A stretch of 64,000 nucleotides of DNA from Bacteriovoracaceae bacterium (GTDB lineage Bacteria > Bdellovibrionota > Bacteriovoracia > Bacteriovoracales > Bacteriovoracaceae): positions 186,001-250,000 of the forward strand of contig JAOARC010000037.1 of the NCBI GenBank assembly GCA_025210745.1. The letters run 5' to 3'. Below the pieces are notes generated by a model. That model worked only from the letters and a program-made list of their open reading frames with translations, was not told the DNA's origin and made no database searches. This document shows, in pieces, positions 45,625 through 57,477 of the stretch. The stretch's first letter is position 1, and the number at the start of each line of letters is the position of its first letter. Position numbers and translations under genes: made by a program.

Positions 45625-48600
45625 TTATAATGTTAAACTTACATGCTCTTCATCATTTTTAGCTTCCGCGTTAAAATCATTATAACGTGGAACCCCTGTA
45701 CCAGCTGGAATTAACCTACCCATAAGGATATTTTCTTTTAATCCTCTTAAGTAATCTTTCTTACCTTCTAAAGTTGCCTGTGTAAGAACCTTAGTCGTTT
45801 CTTGGAAAGATGCTGCTGATAAGAATGAATCAGTACTTAAAGATGCTTTAGTAATCCCAAGAAGGATAGGTCTTGATTTTGCTGGCTCTAAACCATCAGC
45901 AACTAACTTATCATTTTCTTCTAAGAATACTGTTCTTGTTACAGAATCACCATCAACAAACATTGAGTCTCCAGGATTTGTAATTTCAACTTTCTTAAGC
46001 ATCTGAGTAACGATTACTTCGATGTGTTTGTCATCAATCTTAACACCTTGAAGACGGTATACATCTTGAACTTCGTTACAAATGTACTCAACTACCGCTT
46101 TTTCACCCATAACTCTTAGGATCTCATGTGGGTTAGTTGGACCATCCATAATTGGATCTCCTACCCTTACATAGTCACCTTCATTAACGATTACATATCT
46201 TCCCTTAGGAACTGCAATCACAGATGGCTCACCACCATCTTCAGGCTTAACGATAATTCTTCTAGATCCACGCACTTCTGGACCGTACTCAATAGTACCT
46301 GCAATATCAGAAATTAATGCTGAATTTGCTGGCTTACGAGCTTCAAATAGCTCTGCAACTCTCGGAAGACCTCCGGTAATATCCTTAGTCTTCGTAGATT
46401 CACGCTGAACTTTAGCTAGTACAATACCACCATCGATTTCATCACCTTCGTTAACAACGATGTGAGCACCAATTGGAAGTCTGTATACAGCTTGTCTTTT
46501 TGTTCTTGGGATAACAATTGGGTTGTCATTTTCATCAACAAGAACAATTCTCGGTTGCTTAGAAGCATCATCTTTACTTTTTGCTTCAGTAACAACTTTG
46601 TGAGAAAGACCAGTAACAGCATCCATCTCTTCTTTGATTGTAGACCCTACAACCATATCTTCAAATTTAACTTTACCTTTAACTTCTCCTAGGATTGGAA
46701 CTGCAAATGGGTCCCACTCTAGTAATTTATCACCTATATTAACCGTGTCACCATTTTTAAAGAAGATGCTTGAACCGTAAATAGCAGGGTATCTTTCTTT
46801 TTCTACACCTTGCTCAGTCTTAACAACTAGCTCACCAATCTTATTCATAACAATTGTTGAACCATCTTCTCTTGTAACAGTTTCTACGTTATCAAAAGAT
46901 ACGATACCAGCAGTTTTTGTTTCAGTTTTGTTTACTTGTGCACCTGCAGTTGCTGTACCCCCAACGTGGAATGTACGCATCGTAAGCTGTGTACCTGGCT
47001 CACCAATAGATTGAGCAGCAATAACACCAACAGCTTCACCAACAGATACTAACTTACCTCTTGCAAGGTCTCTACCAAAACAAGTTGCACAGAATCCATA
47101 TCTTTCTTTACATGTAAGAACCGATCTAACATAAATTTGATCGATTTCTTCAGTTTCAATTTTATCAACATCAGCCTCAACGAACATGTGATTTTTCTCA
47201 AAAAGAACTGAACCATCTTTTGCCATTACTGGGTTAAGCGCCGTTCTTCCTAATACTCTTTCAGCTACGTGCTCAACGATCTCACCATTTTCAACTCTTG
47301 AAGTAACTAAGATACCGTCATCAGTTCCACAGTCATGACTTCTAATGATTGCATCTTGAGCAACGTCTACTAATCTTCTTGTTAAGTATCCAGAGTTTGC
47401 AGTCTTAAGGGCAGTATCTGCTAGACCTTTTCTGGCACCGTGTGAAGAAGAGAAATATTCAAGAACAGAAAGACCTTCTCTAAAGTTTGATGTAATTGGA
47501 GTTTCAATGATCTCACCTGATGGTTTTGCCATGAGACCCCTCATACCTGCTAACTGTCTGATCTGAGCGGCAGAACCTCTGGCTCCAGAATCGGCCATCA
47601 TATAAACAGAGTTAAATGATGGAGCAGTTTCAGTTTCACCGTCTTTATCACCAGTAAAAGTATCAAGTGATAAACCGTCGATCATAACCTTAGAAAGCTT
47701 TTCATTTGTTTGTGCCCAAACGTCAACGATCTTATTATATCTCTCACCATTAGTGATAGATCCTTCGTTATATTCGTTTGTAATTTGATCAACTTCAGCT
47801 TGAGCAGTATCGATAATACCTTTTTTCTCTTGAGGTATAACCATATCCTTAACGTTAATAGAGATACCTGCTTTTGTTGCATAAGAATAACCAGTTTGCA
47901 TAATTGCATCTGCTAAAAGAACTGTATCTTTTTCAGTTCCTCTTCTATACGCCTTATCTAATAATTTTCCTAACTCTTTTTTGTTAAGAACTTTATTGAT
48001 ATCATCATAAGTTAAACAACTTGGAATGATATCACTTACGAAAGTTCTACCAACAGTTGTTTCAACCATTGAATCTTCAATTCTTACTTTAACAGGAGCT
48101 TGTAAGTGAAGCTTTCCTGTGTGGTATGCAAACTGTGCTTCTTCTTTTGAAGAGAAAACACTGTTGTATCCACGAGCGTAAGGACGAATTCTTGTCATAT
48201 AGTACATACCTAAAACGATATCCTGAGAAGGTACGATAATTGGAGTACCATCTTTTGGAGATAGGATATTGTTTGTAGACATTGCTAACACTCTACATTC
48301 AATTTGTGCTTCAATTGAAAGAGGTAAATGAACTGCCATCTGATCCCCATCGAAATCGGCATTAAAAGCCGTACATACTAATGGGTGTAATCTAATAGCT
48401 TTACCTTCAATTAGAATTGGTTCGAAAGCCTGAATACCAAGTCTGTGAAGAGTTGGTGCTCTGTTTAATAGTACTGGGTGCTCTTGAACTACTTCTTCTA
48501 AGATATCCCAAACTTCTTGCTTTTGCTGTTCAACCATTCTTTTAGCTACTTTAATCGTTGTACAGTGACCTTTTTCAATTAGCTTGTTGTAAAGAAATGG

Positions 48601-49743
48601 CTTGAAAAGTTCTAATGCCATTGCTTTTGGAAGACCACATTGGTGTAATCTTAAGTTTGGTCCAACAACGATAACCGAACGTCCAGAGTAATCAACCCTT
48701 TTACCTAGAAGGTTTTGACGAAAACGCCCTTGCTTACCTTTTAACATATCAGATAAAGATCTTAATGGACGCTTATTAGCTCCAGTAAATACCTTACCTC
48801 TTCTTCCATTATCAAAAAGAGCATCTACAGATTCTTGTAACATTCTTTTTTCATTTCTAATGATAATTTCAGGAGCATTTAATTCTTTAAGTCTTTTTAG
48901 ACGGTTATTTCTGTTAATAACTCTTCTATAAAGATCGTTAAGATCAGAAGTTGCAAATCTTCCAGCTTCAAGAGGAACTAATGGTCTTAAATCTGGTGGA
49001 AGAACAGGAATAACATCCATCATAAACCACTCAGGTCTATTTGTAGACTTTAAGATTGACTCAACAACTTTTAATCTCTTAATGATTTTAGCTCTTCCAA
49101 GCTCAGTTGTTACTTCTTTTAGTCCTCTTCTTAATTCTTTATTTAAAGTATCTAAGTCTAATTTAGATAATAGATCTTTAACTACTTCACCACCCATTGA
49201 TGCTTTAAAATCAACACCAGCAGCTTGAAGCTCATAAGCTTTTGCTTCAGAAAGAATTGTTCCTACTTGAAGACCACCTTCTTGTCCATCAGTTGCAGAC
49301 TCAAGAACGATAAAAGCTTCATTATAAAGAACTCTTTCAAGGTCTTTTAATGTTAAATCTAATAAAGCTCCAATTCTTGAGGGTAATGATCTTAAGAACC
49401 AAATATGCGCAACTGGACTAGCTAGTTCAATATGCCCACATCTTTCTCTTCTTACTTTTGAAAGTGTAACCTCAACACCACACTTTTCACATACAACACC
49501 TCTGTGCTTCATTCTCTTATACTTTCCACAGATACATTCGTAATCTTTAATTGGACCGAAAATTTTAGCACAAAATAAACCATCTCTTTCAGGTTTAAAT
49601 GTTCTATAGTTTATAGTTTCAGGTTTTTTAACCTCACCAAAAGACCACTCTCTAATTGTATCAGGAGAAGCAACATTGATAGATACTGCTTCAATGCTTA
49701 CTGGATCTTTTGGTTTGTCGAAAAAATTTAATAAATCTTTCAT
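45625..49743 (-). CDS. rpoC: DNA-directed RNA polymerase subunit beta-prime
   Basis: The catalytic Mg-binding loop [15 protein letters not shown] is intact. The N-terminal zinc ribbon ([21 protein letters not shown]) is complete and the second zinc site has [18 protein letters not shown]. The trigger-loop region [18 protein letters not shown] and the [20 protein letters not shown] end are typical. Length 1372 is close to proteobacterial RpoC. It follows rpoB by 32 bases. Confidence 0.98.
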   Translation of the reverse strand: MKDLLNFFDKPKDPVSIEAVSINVASPDTIREWSFGEVKKPETINYRTFKPERDGLFCAKIFGPIKDYECICGKYKRMKHRGVVCEKCGVEVTLSKVRRERCGHIELASPVAHIWFLRSLPSRIGALLDLTLKDLERVLYNEAFIVLESATDGQEGGLQVGTILSEAKAYELQAAGVDFKASMGGEVVKDLLSKLDLDTLNKELRRGLKEVTTELGRAKIIKRLKVVESILKSTNRPEWFMMDVIPVLPPDLRPLVPLEAGRFATSDLNDLYRRVINRNNRLKRLKELNAPEIIIRNEKRMLQESVDALFDNGRRGKVFTGANKRPLRSLSDMLKGKQGRFRQNLLGKRVDYSGRSVIVVGPNLRLHQCGLPKAMALELFKPFLYNKLIEKGHCTTIKVAKRMVEQQKQEVWDILEEVVQEHPVLLNRAPTLHRLGIQAFEPILIEGKAIRLHPLVCTAFNADFDGDQMAVHLPLSIEAQIECRVLAMSTNNILSPKDGTPIIVPSQDIVLGMYYMTRIRPYARGYNSVFSSKEEAQFAYHTGKLHLQAPVKVRIEDSMVETTVGRTFVSDIIPSCLTYDDINKVLNKKELGKLLDKAYRRGTEKDTVLLADAIMQTGYSYATKAGISINVKDMVIPQEKKGIIDTAQAEVDQITNEYNEGSITNGERYNKIVDVWAQTNEKLSKVMIDGLSLDTFTGDKDGETETAPSFNSVYMMADSGARGSAAQIRQLAGMRGLMAKPSGEIIETPITSNFREGLSVLEYFSSSHGARKGLADTALKTANSGYLTRRLVDVAQDAIIRSHDCGTDDGILVTSRVENGEIVEHVAERVLGRTALNPVMAKDGSVLFEKNHMFVEADVDKIETEEIDQIYVRSVLTCKERYGFCATCFGRDLARGKLVSVGEAVGVIAAQSIGEPGTQLTMRTFHVGGTATAGAQVNKTETKTAGIVSFDNVETVTREDGSTIVMNKIGELVVKTEQGVEKERYPAIYGSSIFFKNGDTVNIGDKLLEWDPFAVPILGEVKGKVKFEDMVVGSTIKEEMDAVTGLSHKVVTEAKSKDDASKQPRIVLVDENDNPIVIPRTKRQAVYRLPIGAHIVVNEGDEIDGGIVLAKVQRESTKTKDITGGLPRVAELFEARKPANSALISDIAGTIEYGPEVRGSRRIIVKPEDGGEPSVIAVPKGRYVIVNEGDYVRVGDPIMDGPTNPHEILRVMGEKAVVEYICNEVQDVYRLQGVKIDDKHIEVIVTQMLKKVEITNPGDSMFVDGDSVTRTVFLEENDKLVADGLEPAKSRPILLGITKASLSTDSFLSAASFQETTKVLTQATLEGKKDYLRGLKENILMGRLIPAGTGVPRYNDFNAEAKNDEEHVSLTL

Positions 49744-49775
49744 AGCTTTATGGCCTCTTATTGTTTAATTTTTAA

Positions 49776-52700
49776 TTATAAGTTCTCAATTGTCGGTTCT
49801 TCTAACTTCATATCAAGTGCTAGTGCTTGAAGCTCTTTAACTAAAACGTTAAATGATTCAGGTAACCCTGGCTCAAGAACTTTTTCACCCTTAACGATTG
49901 ATTCATACATTCTCGTACGACCAACAACATCGTCAGACTTAACAGTTAAGAACTCTTGAAGTGTATAAGCAGCTCCATATGCTTCTAATGCCCAAACTTC
50001 CATCTCTCCAAGTCTTTGACCACCAAATTGTGCTTTACCACCAAGTGGTTGTTGAGTAACTAGAGAGTAAGGCCCTGTACTTCTTGCGTGAATTTTTTCA
50101 TCAACTAAGTGGTGAAGTTTTAACATGTACATTACACCAACAGTAACTTCCTCAGAGAATGCTTCTCCAGTAATACCGTTAAATAGTGTGGACTTACCAT
50201 TTTTTTGAAGTTCAGCAAGTTCTAACATATCTTCGATATCTGATTCTTTAGCACCATCAAAAGCAGGAGTTGAGAATCTAACACCAGTTTTAAGTTGGCC
50301 TGCTAGTTCCTTAACAGCTTTATCAGAAGCTTTCTTTAACCAGTTATCTACGTTTTCACTCTTATAGATATTTGAAATTAAATCTTTAAGTTTATGCATT
50401 TCCATTTGCTGCTCTAGCATATACTCAATCTTCTTACCTAAACCTCTTCCGGCCCATCCAAGGTGAAGCTCAAGAAGCTGACCAATATTCATACGTGAAG
50501 GTACCCCTAGTGGGTTAAGTACGATTTGAACTGGATCACCATCAGCAAGATATGGCATATCCTCTTTAGGAAGAACTCTTGAGATAACACCTTTGTTACC
50601 GTGTCTTCCGGCCATTTTATCACCAGCTCTAAGCTTTCTCTTAATAGCAACATAAACGATAACTTTCTTAATTACACCTGGTAACAACTCATCACCTTTA
50701 TGTAATTTAGCAATCTCATCATTTGCTCTTGTTCTAACTAAGTTAATTCTGTTTCTAATGTCAGCAAAGTACTCAGTTAGCTTTTCTTCAAGATCAGCTT
50801 CAAGAGGAATATATCCGATTAACTCAAAAGGAATCTCTTTTAAATTATCAAGTTTAAGATCGCTCCCCTTAGAGATGAGTTCAGTTGAACCATCTTCAGA
50901 TACTAATTTATCAGTTGTCTTAGCACCTTTAAGCATCTTTGAAATTGCAATTAAAGCTGAGTTTTGAATCGCTTTAATCTCAATAGCTTCATCTCTTCTG
51001 ATTAAGCTTGTTTCGCTTTCAATAATTGCTTTACTTCTAGAGTCTAATTCAACTCCTTCTCTTGTAAATACGTGAGCATTAATAACTGTACCACTTACAG
51101 ATGAAGGAACTCTTAATGAAGTATCTTTAACGTCTCCAGCTTTATCACCAAAAATCGCTTTTAATAATTTTTCCTCTGGAGAAAGTTGTGTTTCACCTTT
51201 TGGAGTAATCTTACCAACTAAGATATCTCCTGGTTTAATAACAGCTCCAACTCTAATTATACCCGCTTCATCAAGATCTTTTAAGGCTTCTTCAGAAACG
51301 TTAGGGATATCTCTTGTGATATCTTCTTTTCCTAATTTAGTATCTCTAGCTTCTACTTCATAAGATTCAATATGAACTGAAGTAAAAATATCTTGAGCTA
51401 ATAACTCTTCAGAAATAAGGATTGAATCCTCATAGTTATATCCACCCCATGGCATGAAAGCGACTAGGATGTTTTGACCAAGAGCTAAATCTCCAAACTG
51501 AGTACCAGGTCCATCAGCGATAACGTCACCAGCTGCAACTGTATCACCTTCTTTAACTAGTGCTTTTTGGTTATTCGAAGTGTTTTGGTTAGTTCTTTGG
51601 TATTTAATTAACTTATAAATATCAACACCAGACTCATCTTCTTTAAAGCTATTTCTTTGGATAACGATTCTGTTTGAATCAACAAAGATTACCTTACCTG
51701 CATTTTTAGCAAATAAAATAGCACCTGAATCTCTTGCAACAATTGACTCAACACCAGTACCAACGATAGGAGCATCCGTTTTAACAACAGGCACAGCCTG
51801 TCTCATCATGTTTGATCCCATTAGGGCACGGTTGGCATCATCATGCTCTAGAAATGGAATTAACGATGTTGCAATCGAGATCATTTGTGATGGACCAACA
51901 TCCATTAGATCAACTTCTGATGCATCAACTAGTGCTAATTCACCTTCTCTACGAGCTGGAATTAAGTTACCTTCTAATTTTCCATTATTGATATCTTTGT
52001 TATTAACTTGTGCAATAATTTTTCCTTCTTCTTGGAATGAAGAAAAATATTTTACAGTATCAGATACTGCATTATCTTCTGAAACTTCTCTGTATGGAGT
52101 TTCAATAAACCCATATTCAGAAACTTTTGCAAAAGTAGCTAATGAAGTAATTAGACCAATATTTGGTCCCTCTGGAGTTTCTACCGGACACATTCTTCCG
52201 TAGTGAGTAGCGTGAACGTCACGAACCTCAAAACCAGCTCTTTCTCTTGTAAGACCACCTGGTCCTAAAGCTGATAATCTTCTTTTGTGAGTTACTTCAG
52301 ATAATGGGTTTGTTTGGTCCATAAACTGAGATAACTGAGAAGATCCAAAAAATTCCTTAACCGCAGCAGCAACTGGCTTTTGGTTAACAAGATCATGAGG
52401 CATCATCGTCTCAAGCTCTTGAATAGACATTCTTTCTCTAACAGCTCTTTCCATTCTTACCAAACCAACTCTAAACTGATTCTCAAGAAGTTCACCAACA
52501 GCTCTAACTCTTCTATTACCTAAGTGATCAATATCATCAACTTTACCTTTACCGTTGTTAAGATCAACAAGATAATTAACAGTTCTGATAATATCATCTT
52601 TAGTAATTGTTGTATTTTCAACTGGAATATCCATTCCAAACTTATAGTTGATCTTCATACGACCAACTTTAGATAAATCATATCTATTTTCATCAAAGAA

Positions 52701-53891
52701 TAAAGAATTAAATAAAGCTTCAGCCGCTTCAACAGTTGGTGGCTCACCAGGTCTTAGTCTTTCAAAAATCTTAATTAGAGATTCTTCATATGAGTTTGTT
52801 TTATCTAATAATAATGTATTTCTAATTTGGTCACCAAAGTTAACACCATCAATATAGAGAACTTCAACTTCTGTGATTCCCGCATTTTGAAGATCATAAA
52901 CTTTATCTTCGGCTAAAGTTTCGTTTGCTGAAACAATAACTTCACCCGTTTCTTCATCATAAATATCATTAGCAACTACTTTTCCAACTAATTGCTCTAA
53001 AGAAATTGGAAGTTCTTTAACTCCAGCTTCATTCATTTTTCTAATAGATACTTTTGTAACTTTCTTACCAGCTTTAACAATAGCTTTTCCAGTTTTTGGA
53101 TCTAAAATATCTTCTTCAGACCTTGAACCAATTAGTAAGCTTAGATCTAACTTTCTTGTGTAATTATCTTTTTTAAGAACAATTGTTTCTTTTTGGTAAA
53201 AAAGGTCTAATAATTCTTGAACTGAATATCCTAGAGCTTTTAAAACAACTGTTGCGTGTAATTTTCTTTTTCTATCAATTCTAGCGTAAAGAACATTTTT
53301 GTGATCAAATTCAAAATCTAACCAAGAACCTCTGTGAGGAATAATTCTTGCTGAATATAATAATTTTCCACTTGAGTGTTTCTTTCCACTGTCGTGCTCA
53401 AAAATAATCCCTGGAGATCTGTGTAGTTGAGATACAATAACTCTTTCAGTACCATTGTAAATAAATGATCCTGTCTCAGTCATTAAAGGGATATTTCCAA
53501 GATATACTTCTTGTTCTTTGATTGAAGAGATTGTTCTATTTTCTTCATCGTCTTCATCAATATCAAAGAATACTAATCTTACTGTTACTTTAAGAGGAGA
53601 CTCGTAAGATAATCCTCTTGCTTTACACTCTTGCTCAGAGTATTTCGGAGTTTCCAAAGAATAGCTTACAAACTCAAGTGATATCGTCTTATTAAAATCA
53701 AAAATTGGAAAAACAGACTTAAATACGGCCTGTAACCCCTTCTCTTCTCTTCTTGCAGGTGGAATATCTTTTTGTAAAAAATCTTCGTACGACGACGTTT
53801 GCAGAGTCATCAGTTTAGGCGGTGCCATAACCTGATCTGCTCTACCAAAACTACATCTATACCACTCATTTGGGTTAAAAACTTTAGTCAT
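49776..53891 (-). CDS. rpoB: DNA-directed RNA polymerase subunit beta
   Basis: RpoB (1371 residues) has the rifampicin pocket in unaltered form ([20 protein letters not shown] then RLSALGPGG), [34 protein letters not shown] and the C-terminal [20 protein letters not shown]. Sensitivity to rifampicin would be predicted. It follows rplL with an intercistronic hairpin, as in many bacteria. Confidence 0.98.
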   Translation of the reverse strand: MTKVFNPNEWYRCSFGRADQVMAPPKLMTLQTSSYEDFLQKDIPPARREEKGLQAVFKSVFPIFDFNKTISLEFVSYSLETPKYSEQECKARGLSYESPLKVTVRLVFFDIDEDDEENRTISSIKEQEVYLGNIPLMTETGSFIYNGTERVIVSQLHRSPGIIFEHDSGKKHSSGKLLYSARIIPHRGSWLDFEFDHKNVLYARIDRKRKLHATVVLKALGYSVQELLDLFYQKETIVLKKDNYTRKLDLSLLIGSRSEEDILDPKTGKAIVKAGKKVTKVSIRKMNEAGVKELPISLEQLVGKVVANDIYDEETGEVIVSANETLAEDKVYDLQNAGITEVEVLYIDGVNFGDQIRNTLLLDKTNSYEESLIKIFERLRPGEPPTVEAAEALFNSLFFDENRYDLSKVGRMKINYKFGMDIPVENTTITKDDIIRTVNYLVDLNNGKGKVDDIDHLGNRRVRAVGELLENQFRVGLVRMERAVRERMSIQELETMMPHDLVNQKPVAAAVKEFFGSSQLSQFMDQTNPLSEVTHKRRLSALGPGGLTRERAGFEVRDVHATHYGRMCPVETPEGPNIGLITSLATFAKVSEYGFIETPYREVSEDNAVSDTVKYFSSFQEEGKIIAQVNNKDINNGKLEGNLIPARREGELALVDASEVDLMDVGPSQMISIATSLIPFLEHDDANRALMGSNMMRQAVPVVKTDAPIVGTGVESIVARDSGAILFAKNAGKVIFVDSNRIVIQRNSFKEDESGVDIYKLIKYQRTNQNTSNNQKALVKEGDTVAAGDVIADGPGTQFGDLALGQNILVAFMPWGGYNYEDSILISEELLAQDIFTSVHIESYEVEARDTKLGKEDITRDIPNVSEEALKDLDEAGIIRVGAVIKPGDILVGKITPKGETQLSPEEKLLKAIFGDKAGDVKDTSLRVPSSVSGTVINAHVFTREGVELDSRSKAIIESETSLIRRDEAIEIKAIQNSALIAISKMLKGAKTTDKLVSEDGSTELISKGSDLKLDNLKEIPFELIGYIPLEADLEEKLTEYFADIRNRINLVRTRANDEIAKLHKGDELLPGVIKKVIVYVAIKRKLRAGDKMAGRHGNKGVISRVLPKEDMPYLADGDPVQIVLNPLGVPSRMNIGQLLELHLGWAGRGLGKKIEYMLEQQMEMHKLKDLISNIYKSENVDNWLKKASDKAVKELAGQLKTGVRFSTPAFDGAKESDIEDMLELAELQKNGKSTLFNGITGEAFSEEVTVGVMYMLKLHHLVDEKIHARSTGPYSLVTQQPLGGKAQFGGQRLGEMEVWALEAYGAAYTLQEFLTVKSDDVVGRTRMYESIVKGEKVLEPGLPESFNVLVKELQALALDMKLEEPTIENL

Positions 53892-53964
53892 TGGATTAGC
53901 TCCTCAAAAAAACTTATTTAAATTTAATATATAAAAATATATTTACATCTATAAACGCAAAAAT

Positions 53965-53990
53965 GGAAGTGCACTTTATAGCGCACTTCC
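53965..53990 (-). terminator. Intercistronic hairpin (attenuator-like) between rplL and rpoB
   Basis: GGAAGTGC pairs with GCACTTCC over a ten-base loop and on the minus strand is followed by ATTTTTG. It is placed like the rplL-rpoB attenuator of enterobacteria, which lets only part of transcription reach rpoB. Confidence 0.6.
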
Positions 53991-54025
53991 CTATAAAAAT
54001 TGTAATCTAATTACTTATTAATCAA

Positions 54026-54385
54026 TTACTTAAGCTCTACTTTAGCTCCAGCAGCTTCAAGTTTCTTCTTGATTTCTTCTGCTTCTTCTTTAGATACAGC
54101 TTCTTTTAATGTCTTTGGAGCACCTTCTACGATCTCTTTTGCTTCTTTAAGACCTAGACCAGTGATTCCTCTAACTTCTTTAATAACATTGATTTTCTTA
54201 GCACCAGCTTCAGCTAATACAACGTCAAATTCAGTTTTTTCTTCTGCAGCACCTGCAGCAGCAGCACCAGCTACAGCAACTGGAGCAGCAGATACACCAA
54301 ATTTTTCTTCTAATTCTTTAACTAGGTTAGCTAAATCTAATACAGTCATCCCAGAGATGTGGTCAATTAATTGTTCGTTAGTCAT
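54026..54385 (-). CDS. rplL: 50S ribosomal protein L7/L12
   Basis: L7/L12 forms the stalk that recruits GTPase factors. The N-terminal dimerisation domain ([20 protein letters not shown]), the Ala/Gly-rich hinge ([17 protein letters not shown]) and the C-terminal factor-binding domain ([20 protein letters not shown]) are all clear. Length 119 is normal. Confidence 0.98.
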   Translation of the reverse strand: MTNEQLIDHISGMTVLDLANLVKELEEKFGVSAAPVAVAGAAAAGAAEEKTEFDVVLAEAGAKKINVIKEVRGITGLGLKEAKEIVEGAPKTLKEAVSKEEAEEIKKKLEAAGAKVELK

Positions 54386-54412
54386 AATATTCTCCTAAAA
54401 TTTAAAATAAAA

Positions 54413-54982
54413 TTATTCTGCTGAAGCTTCTTCTGTCTCAGGCTTTTGCTCAGCCTTTGCTTCAGTAGCAAGTCCTGCTGGTGTTTCTACACCTTTAGAC
54501 TCTAGTTCATCTTTAACAGCGTTCATTAATCTAGCAAATGCAGATACTGGCGCATTAAATGTCGCAAGTAATGTTCCAAGCATTTCATCTCTAGATGGTA
54601 ATTTCGCTAATTCAGTTACTTGATTTGCATCAAGTGGTTTTTGGTCTAAGAAACCGTTTCCTAAAGAAACTTGTTCAAGATCTTTACTTGCTTCAAAAAC
54701 AGCTTTAGCAACTGCTGGAGCATCTTCGAAAGCAAATGCTACTGCATTTGTTCCTTTAAGACCCTTTAAAAGTTCTTCAGCGTAAGTTCCTTGCGCTGCT
54801 TTTTCAAAAAGAGTGTTACGAGTAACAACAATTGCACCATTAGCTTCCCTAACATTCTTTCTAATAGCTACTGCATCGTTTGCAGAGATACCAATAAGGT
54901 TTGTTAAGAAAAGAGCTTTTGAGTTATCAATTTTCTCTTTTAATGAAGCAATGACCTCGTTTTTTTCATTTCTAGTCATCAT
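54413..54982 (-). CDS. rplJ: 50S ribosomal protein L10
   Basis: L10 is the base of the stalk and autoregulates its mRNA in many bacteria. VIASLKEKIDNSKALFLTNL, VVTRNTLFEKAAQGTYAEEL and SRDEMLGTLLATFNAPVSAF fit the family. The C-terminus is a Glu/Ala-rich tail (189 residues in all). AGGAGG precedes the ATG. Confidence 0.96.
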   Translation of the reverse strand: MMTRNEKNEVIASLKEKIDNSKALFLTNLIGISANDAVAIRKNVREANGAIVVTRNTLFEKAAQGTYAEELLKGLKGTNAVAFAFEDAPAVAKAVFEASKDLEQVSLGNGFLDQKPLDANQVTELAKLPSRDEMLGTLLATFNAPVSAFARLMNAVKDELESKGVETPAGLATEAKAEQKPETEEASAE

Positions 54983-55087
54983 CTTTCATTTCCTCCTAAG
55001 GTTAATATTGGAGGGTGGATTTGGGCAGGCTTTACACAAAACAAGTATGTTTTACAACCGACTTTCATCAACCCCTACTTAAAATTT
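54983..55087 (-). promoter_or_regulatory. Leader region of rplJ (possible L10-binding leader)
   Basis: About 105 bases between rplA and rplJ contain GC-richer blocks (GGAGGGTGGATTTGGGCAGG on the plus strand) suited to folding. An L10 leader is expected here from other bacteria, but I cannot confirm its conserved fold by eye. Confidence 0.3.
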
Positions 55088-55792
55088 TTAGCCTAATATA
55101 TTCGCTATATCGTTAGTGTCAAGTTTTATTCCAGGACCCATTGTCGTACTAATTGTTACAGACTTCATATAAGTACCTTTAGCACTTGCTGGCTTAGCTC
55201 TTGTGATTGCTCCTGCGATTGCAGCAAAGTTTTCAGTTAAAGCAGCATTATCAAAAGACTTCTTTCCAAATGGAATATGGATGATACCAGTTTTTTCAGT
55301 TCTATACTCTACCTTACCAGCTTTTTGCTCTTTAACAGCTTTTTCAACATCAGTAGTAACAGTTCCTAATTTCGGGTTAGGCATAAGTCCTCTAGGTCCT
55401 AAGATTCTAGCTACTCTACCAATTTTACCCATCATATCTGGAGTTGCGATGACTCTATCAAACTCCATCCATCCACCTTGGATTTTTTGGATAATATCAT
55501 CACCACCAACAACATCTGCTCCAGCTGCTTCAGCCTTTGCAATATTCTCACCGCTTGTGATAACTACAACATTAACTTTTTTACCAGTTCCAGCAGGCAT
55601 AACGATTGCACCTCTGATCATTTGATCAGCATGTCTTGGATCTACACCTAATCTAAAAGCAACATCGAAACTCTCATCAAAGTTTGCGTATGCTGCATCT
55701 TTTGCCAATGCGATTGCATCATTTAAAGTATAAAGCTTATCTGCATCTACTTTTGCGAAAGCTTCTTTTCTTTTCGTATTAATTTTTTTCAT
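55088..55792 (-). CDS. rplA: 50S ribosomal protein L1
   Basis: L1 forms the mobile stalk at the E site and represses the L11-L1 operon in E. coli. SFDVAFRLGVDPRHADQMIR, GAIVMPAGTGKKVNVVV, GRVARILGPRGLMPNPKLGT and SVTISTTMGPGIKLD are diagnostic. Length 234 matches E. coli. Confidence 0.98.
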   Translation of the reverse strand: MKKINTKRKEAFAKVDADKLYTLNDAIALAKDAAYANFDESFDVAFRLGVDPRHADQMIRGAIVMPAGTGKKVNVVVITSGENIAKAEAAGADVVGGDDIIQKIQGGWMEFDRVIATPDMMGKIGRVARILGPRGLMPNPKLGTVTTDVEKAVKEQKAGKVEYRTEKTGIIHIPFGKKSFDNAALTENFAAIAGAITRAKPASAKGTYMKSVTISTTMGPGIKLDTNDIANILG

Positions 55793-55803
55793 TACTATCT
55801 CCT

Positions 55804-55836
55804 AGTCGGTACAAGCGATTTATCTATCTTCCGACT
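55804..55836 (-). promoter_or_regulatory. Inverted repeat between rplK and rplA
   Basis: AGTCGG and CCGACT enclose 21 bases in the gap before rplA, next to its ribosome binding site. It might be a translational control structure; support is limited to the six-base repeat. Confidence 0.3.
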
Positions 55837-55841
55837 GCAAA

Positions 55842-56270
55842 TTATTTATAATCTAACTTAAGACCTGAAGAACGAATTGAACCTTCAATTGTTCTTTTTG
55901 CTGCATCCATATCCGCTGCAGTAAGATCTGGCATTTTACCAGCTGCAACTTCTTCAACGATCTTCTCAGAAACAGTACCTGCAACTTCGTGACCTGGCTT
56001 GTTAGCAAATGACTTCATTTTTAATCCTTTCTTTAATAAGAAAGATGCCGGTGGCGTCTTAGTTACAAAAGTAAAAGATCTGTCAGAATAAACTGTAATG
56101 ATTGTTGGGAATACTGTTCCAGCTTCTTTTTGCGTTCTAGCGTTGAATGCTTTACAGAATTCCATGATGTTAACACCTTTTTGACCTAATGCCGGTCCAA
56201 TTGGAGGTGCTGGATTTGCTTTACCTGCTTCAATTTGAAGCTTAATAAATCCTGTGACTTTCTTTGCCAT
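55842..56270 (-). CDS. rplK: 50S ribosomal protein L11
   Basis: L11 is part of the GTPase-associated centre and the thiostrepton site. [40 protein letters not shown] and the end [17 protein letters not shown] are typical. Length 142 is normal. Confidence 0.98.
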   Translation of the reverse strand: MAKKVTGFIKLQIEAGKANPAPPIGPALGQKGVNIMEFCKAFNARTQKEAGTVFPTIITVYSDRSFTFVTKTPPASFLLKKGLKMKSFANKPGHEVAGTVSEKIVEEVAAGKMPDLTAADMDAAKRTIEGSIRSSGLKLDYK

Positions 56271-56341
56271 AATGTTCTCCTTGGTTCAAACGACTCTAAT
56301 TAAAGAATCTCCCACGTTAATATTAATTAAGCCTTAATAGC

Positions 56342-56977
56342 TTATTGTTTTTCTACTTGTGTATCATCTAATTCAACCGGTGTTGGTCTACCAAAGATAG
56401 ATACATTAACTTTAAGTTTTCCATTAGAGTTAACTGCTTCAACAACCCCAACAAAAGAAGCAAATGGCCCTTCAATAACTTTAACATTATCTCCTGCACT
56501 GTAAGAAGAAGCTGACCTAGCTCTTTTAACCTGAGCTCCATCAACATTTCCAATCATATTATTTGCTTCATCATTACTAATTGGAATGGGTTTTCCTCTT
56601 TCCCCACCAATAAAACCTGTAACTTTATCAGTATCTTTTACTAAGTGCCATGTTTTATCATTCATAATCATTCTGATTAAAACATAACCTGGAAAACACT
56701 TTTTCTTAATATTTCTTTTCTTTCCGTTAACACTAGTAACAACTGTTTCTTCAGGCACTACAATGTCAGCAAAAAAATCAGACATGTTATAATTTAAAAT
56801 TCTTTCTTTTAAAGTTTTAGTTACTCTATTTTCAAAACCACTTAAAGCATGAGCAATATACCATTTAAAATCGCTGCTTAATTCTTTTTGTGCTGGCTCT
56901 TCTGTTGCATCTGTAGCAACAACTGCTTCTTCCATAGCTTCTTCAGTAGTTTCGATTGTTGTATTTTCTTCAGTCAT
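56342..56977 (-). CDS. nusG: Transcription termination/antitermination protein NusG
   Basis: After an acidic, Thr/Glu-rich extension of about 35 residues, the NGN domain begins (FKWYIAHALSGFENRVTKTL) with FPGYVLIRMIMNDKTWHLVK, and the C-terminal KOW domain has SAGDNVKVIEGPFASFVGVV. NusG links RNA polymerase to Rho or ribosomes. Length 211 exceeds the usual 175-185 because of the extension, whose role is unknown. Confidence 0.97.
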   Translation of the reverse strand: MTEENTTIETTEEAMEEAVVATDATEEPAQKELSSDFKWYIAHALSGFENRVTKTLKERILNYNMSDFFADIVVPEETVVTSVNGKKRNIKKKCFPGYVLIRMIMNDKTWHLVKDTDKVTGFIGGERGKPIPISNDEANNMIGNVDGAQVKRARSASSYSAGDNVKVIEGPFASFVGVVEAVNSNGKLKVNVSIFGRPTPVELDDTQVEKQ

Positions 56978-56989
56978 AATTTTTCCTTA

Positions 56990-57373
56990 CTAGTTGATTA
57001 AACTTAAAGCCCAAGCCGCAATAAAATCAAAAAATCCTAGTATAAAACCGATGATTGTAACTAAAATCATAATTACAATAGTTTGTTTATTTGTATCTTC
57101 TCTGTTTGGCCAAACAACTTTAGTAACTTCTGCATATACTTCATTTAAAAATGTAGAAGTTTTTGAATTGTTAACAATATAGATAAAAGATCCTAGTCCA
57201 ATTAATACTCCTAAAGCTTGAGCAACAACTGTAAAGTTAGAAACTTTAGCTTCTAACTCAAACCAATCGCCCATAGTTTCAAAAAAAGCAATCATCACAT
57301 AAGCAGTAACCATGCATACGATTGCAACGCTGGCTTGAATCCATTTTTTACCATTTTCAGCAGAAACCGACAT
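56990..57373 (-). CDS. secE: Protein translocase subunit SecE (three-helix type)
   Basis: The 127-residue protein has three membrane segments (about 12-30, 45-65 and 98-125), as in E. coli SecE, and the conserved amphipathic segment FLNEVYAEVTKVVWPNREDT before the last one. It stabilises SecY. It starts the secE-nusG-rplK-rplA unit; the tRNA-Trp and tuf genes that usually precede it are 5.2 kb away. Confidence 0.96.
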   Translation of the reverse strand: MSVSAENGKKWIQASVAIVCMVTAYVMIAFFETMGDWFELEAKVSNFTVVAQALGVLIGLGSFIYIVNNSKTSTFLNEVYAEVTKVVWPNREDTNKQTIVIMILVTIIGFILGFFDFIAAWALSLIN

Positions 57374-57477
57374 ATAACACCTTTTTTAAACAATTTAGAA
57401 TAGTACTTTATGCTAAATTTTTAGGGTATTGTCTACGAAAAAGATGAATAAATTTAGATTATTTTAGTCACGACTTC

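Noticed and set aside
45613..49743. Long plus-strand frames opposite rpoC and rpoB (for example 51808-52203)
   Set aside because: They are shadows of strongly conserved genes on the other strand, with no ribosome binding site or known family.
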